Shown: in pieces, positions 41,394 through 45,845 of the stretch | Layout of the letters: each line of letters begins with the position of its first letter | Position numbering within the stretch: position 1 is the stretch's first letter | Assembly (NCBI GenBank): GCA_026931325.1 | Contig: JAIXLO010000181.1 | Coordinates: 1 to 45,845, forward strand | Direction: 5' to 3' | Length of the DNA stretch: 45,845 nt | DNA from: Chitinophagales bacterium | GTDB taxonomy: Bacteria > Bacteroidota > Bacteroidia > Chitinophagales > Chitinophagaceae | Translations under genes and position numbers: made by a program | The notes under the pieces: generated by a model | The model's database searches: none | What the model saw: the letters and a program-made list of their open reading frames with translations, nothing else | Told to the model about the DNA's origin: nothing

Positions 41394-44006
41394 TTAGAAT
41401 CTTAAAGTTACACTTCCAAAATAGTTTAAGCCATAAGCATAATAATATTTTGATGGAAATTTATTAACGTTTTTATCAGCATAGTCAAAACGCAATTGTT
41501 CAAAGCCGCCAGAAATAATGTTTTTATTATTTAATAAATTATTGATACCTAAATTGAAAACTAAATAAGTAGCTTTTTTAAAGCCAAAACTTCTTGGAAG
41601 TTTCCAACTCCAACCACCAAAGAAATCTATTGTATAATCATCAGCTAATTTTGTTTGAGCTAATATTTCATCTCTTAATGCTGCTTCATCTGGTTTATTA
41701 ATATCTAAGCCTTCAACTGCATCATAAGTTCTTCTAATTGGATTAAAATCTAACCATCTGTTTGCAGCATAATTTGCACTTAAGCTAACAAACCAAAACT
41801 TAGGGCTACGATATGATAAACCAACACTGTACGTATTTTGTGGTGTACTTGGTATTCTATAGTTTTGAGAATAAATTAAATCGTTGGTTAAAATAGCTGC
41901 ATTATTATCAACTGTTACAGTTGCATTTTGTCTGCTATTATAATAAAATCTTCCAGCAGAAACTGCTACATTTAAAGTTATATTTCTCATAATTTTAGCT
42001 TCTGCACCAAATTCTCCTCCAAATTGTAATTTATCTATATTATTCATAGCATAGTTTACAAAGTTTCTGTATCCATCATGATAAAAGGTTAATACATTCA
42101 TTTGATTATTCAATTGTGTATAATATCCTGTTAATCTAATTTTCAATTTAGGTGCATTTAAAACATAACCAGCTTCTACTGTTTGTATATCTTCATTGGT
42201 TGTATTGTCTTGTATAAAATCTCTTGTACGAGGAGATATATAAACATTATCAAATAAAGGAGCTCTTGTTAATACTGCTCCATTTGCATATAAATAATTT
42301 CTTCCATCAATTTTATATGTAACACCTCCTTTTATAGCATAGTTATTAAAATTATTGATAGAAGATTTTCCAAAAGAGTTGTCAGGGAAAATTCCTGTTT
42401 TTGTATATCCAACTCTCCAAAATTTTGTATTAGATAATTCGCCAGCAAGGAAGAAATCTACTTTCTTAAACTTAAATACACCTTGTAACCAAGTAGAAGC
42501 TTTACGCATTACAATATCATAATCGTAACCAAATTTATCTCCTTTATATAAAATTCTATTTGGCGTATTCAAATCATTTTGATTAGCTGAGCTATTATTT
42601 GGAAAATCTCTTTCTGCAAATTGATTGAGGTTTACATAAAATTCACCTCCCAATAAATCAGCTACTTCTTTATAATAATTATTTGTTTGGTTTTGGAAAG
42701 CAAGACCTCCAGTAAGTTCTGTATGATTTCCAATGCTTGTGTTGAATGTAGAATTGAAAGCTAAACGTTTTGTGCCAATTACTCTTTCTTCTTGTATATA
42801 ACGACTTCTTCTACCAGAAACTGTATTTCCTGGAATACCATTTGCATTTTGTATTGTAGCAAAACTGTTTTTATTTATTTGATATAAATTATCCCAGTTA
42901 ATTTGCCTTTTATTTATATCAGCTAACATAGCTTCAAGAACTTCTTGTTTAAGAGCATCGCCTAATTGATAGCTTGGTAAATATCTGTAATAATCTGGTC
43001 TTGGGTCAGGAGCATTGTACCAATCTAATGCACTTGTACTTCTTTTACCCCAAGTAGCACTAATAGCAGTATTAATTGTTGTACGATTATTAAAACGATA
43101 TTCATCACTTAAAATAAATGTAGGCTGATTACTTTTACCAACATTAGCATTTCTTACTTTTCCATTTTGTAAACCCCATGTTGGGTTATAAAAATTATCA
43201 CCAGCAATATTTCTTATTTCTTCAATTGCTGCACTTTGTCTACCATTTTCTGTAGGTGCATTAAATACAGATAAAGATAATAAATTTTTTTGCCCAGTAC
43301 GTTTATCTATACCAACAAAATAGCTATAACCATTATAATAACTTCCTGGTATATAGCCTTCATCAGCACCTCTAAAACTACCAGCTACAACGAATGCCCA
43401 ACCTTTTTTGTTTATTCCTGTTCCATGATAGAAAGTTAAACGATGTGTATAGGTTCTATTACTTAAAGCATAGCCTATTTGAGTTTGTTTTCGTTGCTTA
43501 CTTGCTCTTGCATCAATTGAAGAAGAAGTTCCAATATCGCCAAAACTGTAAGTGTTTGGCCTTAATCCTATCGAAATATCTCTATTTCTCATTACATCAT
43601 TTAAGCCACCCCATAAACTGTAAGGAGTAAATCCATTATCTAAATTATCCATAGGAATACCATTCAAATAAGTGGTATTCATATCTCCATCATATCCTCT
43701 CATTTTAAATCTAAAAGCATTAAAATTGAAGGACATTACAGAGTAAAAAGGATCTCTTCCAGCAGTTAAAACACTTGAAACATTTTGAGAACCACCATCA
43801 CCTTTATCATCTTCATCAATAGCTATAACAGCAATATCACCAGCCATTTCATCTTTCAAATCATCTATAATAGTTGTGTCTCTTGATGTTTTAGTGTTAG
43901 TAGTGTTTTCCTTTTGGTTTGATTTTTGTTTTTTTTGTGCCATTAGTGTTATTGGCACAGCTATTAAAAGTATAATAGCAAGTTTACTTAATCTTATCAT
44001 AAACAT
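41394..44006 (-). CDS. TonB-dependent outer-membrane receptor
   Basis: 870 residues with a signal peptide ending near 'ITLMAQK'. A polar, charged linker (residues 24-75) leads to the plug-like region 'NVSSVLTAGRDPFYSVMSFNFNAFRFKMRGYDGDMNTTYLNGIPMDNLDNG', and the rest is alternating barrel strands ending in 'YFGSVTLRF', an aromatic terminal strand. I see no N-terminal carboxypeptidase-like domain of the SusC type, and no clear TonB box. It is likely to import a ligand bound by the DUF5689 lipoprotein 49 nt downstream. Start is ATG 44006; ATG 44000 is equally possible. A promoter lies at 44024-44053. Confidence 0.9.
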   Translation of the reverse strand: MFMIRLSKLAIILLIAVPITLMAQKKQKSNQKENTTNTKTSRDTTIIDDLKDEMAGDIAVIAIDEDDKGDGGSQNVSSVLTAGRDPFYSVMSFNFNAFRFKMRGYDGDMNTTYLNGIPMDNLDNGFTPYSLWGGLNDVMRNRDISIGLRPNTYSFGDIGTSSSIDARASKQRKQTQIGYALSNRTYTHRLTFYHGTGINKKGWAFVVAGSFRGADEGYIPGSYYNGYSYFVGIDKRTGQKNLLSLSVFNAPTENGRQSAAIEEIRNIAGDNFYNPTWGLQNGKVRNANVGKSNQPTFILSDEYRFNNRTTINTAISATWGKRSTSALDWYNAPDPRPDYYRYLPSYQLGDALKQEVLEAMLADINKRQINWDNLYQINKNSFATIQNANGIPGNTVSGRRSRYIQEERVIGTKRLAFNSTFNTSIGNHTELTGGLAFQNQTNNYYKEVADLLGGEFYVNLNQFAERDFPNNSSANQNDLNTPNRILYKGDKFGYDYDIVMRKASTWLQGVFKFKKVDFFLAGELSNTKFWRVGYTKTGIFPDNSFGKSSINNFNNYAIKGGVTYKIDGRNYLYANGAVLTRAPLFDNVYISPRTRDFIQDNTTNEDIQTVEAGYVLNAPKLKIRLTGYYTQLNNQMNVLTFYHDGYRNFVNYAMNNIDKLQFGGEFGAEAKIMRNITLNVAVSAGRFYYNSRQNATVTVDNNAAILTNDLIYSQNYRIPSTPQNTYSVGLSYRSPKFWFVSLSANYAANRWLDFNPIRRTYDAVEGLDINKPDEAALRDEILAQTKLADDYTIDFFGGWSWKLPRSFGFKKATYLVFNLGINNLLNNKNIISGGFEQLRFDYADKNVNKFPSKYYYAYGLNYFGSVTLRF

Positions 44007-44023
44007 AATTTAATCGCAAAGGG

Positions 44024-44053
44024 CAAATATAAGCCCATTTGATAAATTACAAT
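44024..44053 (-). promoter_or_regulatory. promoter of the TonB receptor-DUF5689 unit
   Basis: Minus-strand ATTG (44050-44053), then 18 nt, then TATATTTG (44024-44031). The -7 box is exact and the -33 box has 3 of 4 bases. Confidence 0.6.
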
Positions 44054-44156
44054 GCTATTAATCGCTGTATGCAATTTTTTTTAGGCTAAAAAATACGAAT
44101 AACAATAATTACGAACGATAATTACAAAAAAACTGAGAGTTAGAGCTTTATATTAA

Positions 44157-44678
44157 TTAGTCAGATAATTCAATATTTTGGAAAAATAAATCTTTATTTT
44201 TAGTATCTCTACCATTTTTTATAGTGCTAGTAAATAAATATAAATCAGAGCCTATAAAAACACATTTAAAATAAGATTGTAAATCTTTTTCTGTTTCTAT
44301 TAATTCTATATTATAACAAACATAATCGTTCCACTTAGCAATTTCAGATTTTTTAATTTCAGCATTTGCCGATTGAGATAAAAAACTAACTTTAAATTGT
44401 TCAAAAAATTCTTCTTTTTCTACTAAAGATGCTAAAGTTGCAGAATCTAATCCAAGTTTTCCTAAATCTGTTATTGTAATAACACATAACGTACTATCAT
44501 CAAAAGCAAATTGATATGCTATGTTTTCTTCATCCCCTATTAAGGTAGGTGCTTTAGGTAATTTAACTGAAACTCTTTTATCTATTTGGGTTTTAACCCA
44601 ATGAGTCTGTGCATTTACACTTATCGTAATTAATGAAAAAAGCAACATTATTGCTAAATGCAAAAAACTTTTTTTCAT
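44157..44678 (-). CDS. small exported protein of unknown function
   Basis: 173 residues with a signal peptide ending 'ISVNAQ'. The mature part 'WVKTQIDKRVSVKLPKAPTLIGDEENIAYQFAFDDSTLCVITITDLGK' has the look of small periplasmic 'V..FP.KP' proteins, but no defined domain was recognised. The order on this strand is L,D-transpeptidase, this gene, then the receptor, with gaps of 40 and 150 nt, so it may share a transcript with the transpeptidase. A near-consensus -7 element (TATTATTG) lies about 22 nt upstream. Confidence 0.75.
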   Translation of the reverse strand: MKKSFLHLAIMLLFSLITISVNAQTHWVKTQIDKRVSVKLPKAPTLIGDEENIAYQFAFDDSTLCVITITDLGKLGLDSATLASLVEKEEFFEQFKVSFLSQSANAEIKKSEIAKWNDYVCYNIELIETEKDLQSYFKCVFIGSDLYLFTSTIKNGRDTKNKDLFFQNIELSD

Positions 44679-44718
44679 ATTTGATTGATTAAATTATAGC
44701 AATAATAAATGAATACTT

Positions 44719-45480
44719 TTACATTATAACATATTCGCCTCTTTTATTTATAGAAATAATGGGTAATTGTTTGTGAAGTTCAAAGAAATCAAAAACTTCT
44801 TTTAGTTTATCAGCAAATAAACGGTAGTCTCTATCATCCTCAGTAGCAAGCTTTAACTTTTGAACACTTTTAGGAATATTATATCTCACAGGGAAAATAT
44901 GTACAGGAATAAAATCATCTCCATAATGTTTTGCATAAGAACTAAGAATATAAATTTCTTCCATTGGTTTATTCATTACTGGAATACAACCTACAGTTGT
45001 ACAACTACCATGAATATATATATCACTACCAGGTCTTGCAGAATCACTTAGTAACAAATCTGATGCGTTAGGATAATTGATTCCTAAGCTCATGTGATAC
45101 TCACTTTTAGGATTAAAATTATTGATATAATAAAACCCTTCTGGTACTTGAAAATCTCCTTGCATTCTTTTAGGTCCAAGACTGCCACTTAATGCACAAA
45201 CTTTATAAGTTTTAAATAATTTGTAATCTTCATGATTACTATTTCTTACCCAAACTTCTAATTGTGAGTCATACTTAAAACTACGAATATATATTTGTTG
45301 AGGAGGCCATTGAAGCTTTGCTTCTGCAAATTGTTTTTTAAGTGTATCTTCTTTTGTTTTTAAAGCATTAATTACTCTTGGAAATTTTTTTTGGTAATCC
45401 ATAAAAGAAGATGTTTGTGCAAAACCATGATAACAGAACATCAAAAAAAATACTAAAAATAAATGGCTCTTACTTCTCAT
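44719..45480 (-). CDS. L,D-transpeptidase (YkuD-type) family protein
   Basis: 253 residues with a signal peptide ending at 'GFAQT'. The catalytic motif 'YIHGSCTTVGCIPV' contains His158 and the nucleophile Cys165, the hallmark HG...GC of the YkuD fold; 'SGSLGPKRMQGDFQVPEGFYYI' is the usual preceding block. These enzymes form 3-3 peptidoglycan cross-links or attach proteins to the wall; this variant is close to the bacterial 'murein L,D-transpeptidase family' with a long C-terminal tail. The -7 box TATTTTTG (45486-45493) lies only 5 nt before the ATG, so the mRNA may be nearly leaderless. Confidence 0.92.
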   Translation of the reverse strand: MRSKSHLFLVFFLMFCYHGFAQTSSFMDYQKKFPRVINALKTKEDTLKKQFAEAKLQWPPQQIYIRSFKYDSQLEVWVRNSNHEDYKLFKTYKVCALSGSLGPKRMQGDFQVPEGFYYINNFNPKSEYHMSLGINYPNASDLLLSDSARPGSDIYIHGSCTTVGCIPVMNKPMEEIYILSSYAKHYGDDFIPVHIFPVRYNIPKSVQKLKLATEDDRDYRLFADKLKEVFDFFELHKQLPIISINKRGEYVIM

Positions 45481-45485
45481 ACATT

Positions 45486-45493
45486 CAAAAATA
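45486..45493 (-). promoter_or_regulatory. -7 element of the L,D-transpeptidase gene
   Basis: Minus-strand TATTTTTG, an exact match, placed immediately upstream of the start codon. No -33 TTTG was found at the expected distance. Confidence 0.45.
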
Positions 45494-45681
45494 TATGATT
45501 AAAATATTGGTTGATTATTATGTGTATTATATTAACAAAATTGGTTCTATTATTAACAATAAATAGTATTACTAAACAATTGTTCTCATTTTCTTTTAAT
45601 AAAAACTTAAATTTTGTATTACTATAATTGTATAATTGTCATTACAAACTAAACTTGTAACTTGAGCATTATTTCATTGTT

Positions 45682-45845
45682 ATGAAAGTAATTATAACTA
45701 TTATATTATTTACAATTTCATTTATGGTTGAGGCACAACCTTTAACTACTAAAAACAAAAAATTACTTAATGAAATTGAAAAAGAAATAAGACCTTATGC
45801 TGAAAAAATGGTAATGGAAGAAGAAGCTATTGATAGATATAGAGC
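45682..45845 (+). CDS. exported protein, 3' end beyond the window
   Basis: An ATG at 45682 opens a frame that runs off the end of the window (54 complete codons). It begins with a signal peptide (about residues 1-18, 'FMVEAQ') followed by a charged, helix-prone segment ('NEIEKEIRPYAEKMVMEEEAIDRY'). The family cannot be told from this fragment. It is divergent from the L,D-transpeptidase gene, with a 201-nt AT-rich gap in which no clear promoter for this gene was found. Confidence 0.6.
   Translation, partial: MKVIITIILFTISFMVEAQPLTTKNKKLLNEIEKEIRPYAEKMVMEEEAIDRYR

Noticed and set aside
44007-44156. A small gene between the TonB receptor and the 173-residue exported protein
   Set aside because: No frame of useful length is open; the region holds the receptor promoter and AT-rich spacer.

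Overview
The window is AT-rich chromosomal DNA from a member of the Bacteroidota, most likely a Chitinophagaceae-like bacterium. The evidence is the family set (SmpB, RemB/Wzi-like barrels, a subtilase with a type IX secretion (T9SS) tail, a DUF5689 lipoprotein beside a TonB-dependent receptor, a DUF4954 protein), the absence of Shine-Dalgarno sequences, and repeated Bacteroidota-type promoters (TTTG, then 18-22 nt, then TAnnTTTG). No phage, insertion sequence, CRISPR array or rRNA operon was seen. Most of the window reads as core chromosome.

Layout. 1-1873 (+): 3' part of a glycosyltransferase, smpB and a small exosortase. 1948-4861 (-): rplM-rpsI-rpsB-tsf, with a promoter and hairpin leader before rplM and a terminator-like hairpin between rpsB and tsf. 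5165-6270 (-): two tandem copies of an overlapping antitoxin-toxin-like gene pair. 6480-8235 (-): etfB-etfA. 8522-9679 (+): an NtrC-type regulator without a DNA-binding domain. 9698-11926 (-): folP, tRNA-Leu(CAA), hscB and a DUF151/UVR nuclease-like protein. 12183-15785: an unknown membrane protein, a short MutS-like ATPase and dihydroorotase. 15821-19178 (+): two tandem outer-membrane barrel paralogues. 19317-26665: a secreted caspase-like protease, an RsmB-type rRNA methyltransferase (+), a T9SS subtilase with an upstream lipoprotein, and mnmA. 26881-32733 (+): polysaccharide deacetylase-like protein, SCO protein, a small membrane protein, rpe, tRNA-Asp, a family 2 glycosyltransferase, ung and plsC. 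32777-33664 (-): 3-hydroxybutyryl-CoA dehydrogenase. 33826-39343 (+): lgt, glmS and a DUF4954 beta-helix protein. 39416-45480 (-): DUF5689 lipoprotein, TonB-dependent receptor, a small exported protein and an L,D-transpeptidase. The window ends inside another exported protein (+).

Themes. Translation (r-proteins, EF-Ts, SmpB, two tRNAs, MnmA, RsmB-like) and the cell envelope (GlmS, Lgt, PlsC, L,D-transpeptidase, glycosyltransferases, deacetylase, barrels, TonB receptor) dominate. Two surface-sorting routes are represented: a T9SS C-terminal domain and an exosortase.

The most unusual local structure is the duplicated toxin-antitoxin-like module. The outer parts of the two copies are 94-97% identical in DNA. 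The contiguous middle block, covering the antitoxin C-terminus and toxin N-terminus, has diverged strongly, as expected if the pairs are being insulated from each other. A second recurring observation is that several genes have a spurious upstream TTG start that is actually part of the -7 promoter element, so the true starts are downstream ATGs.
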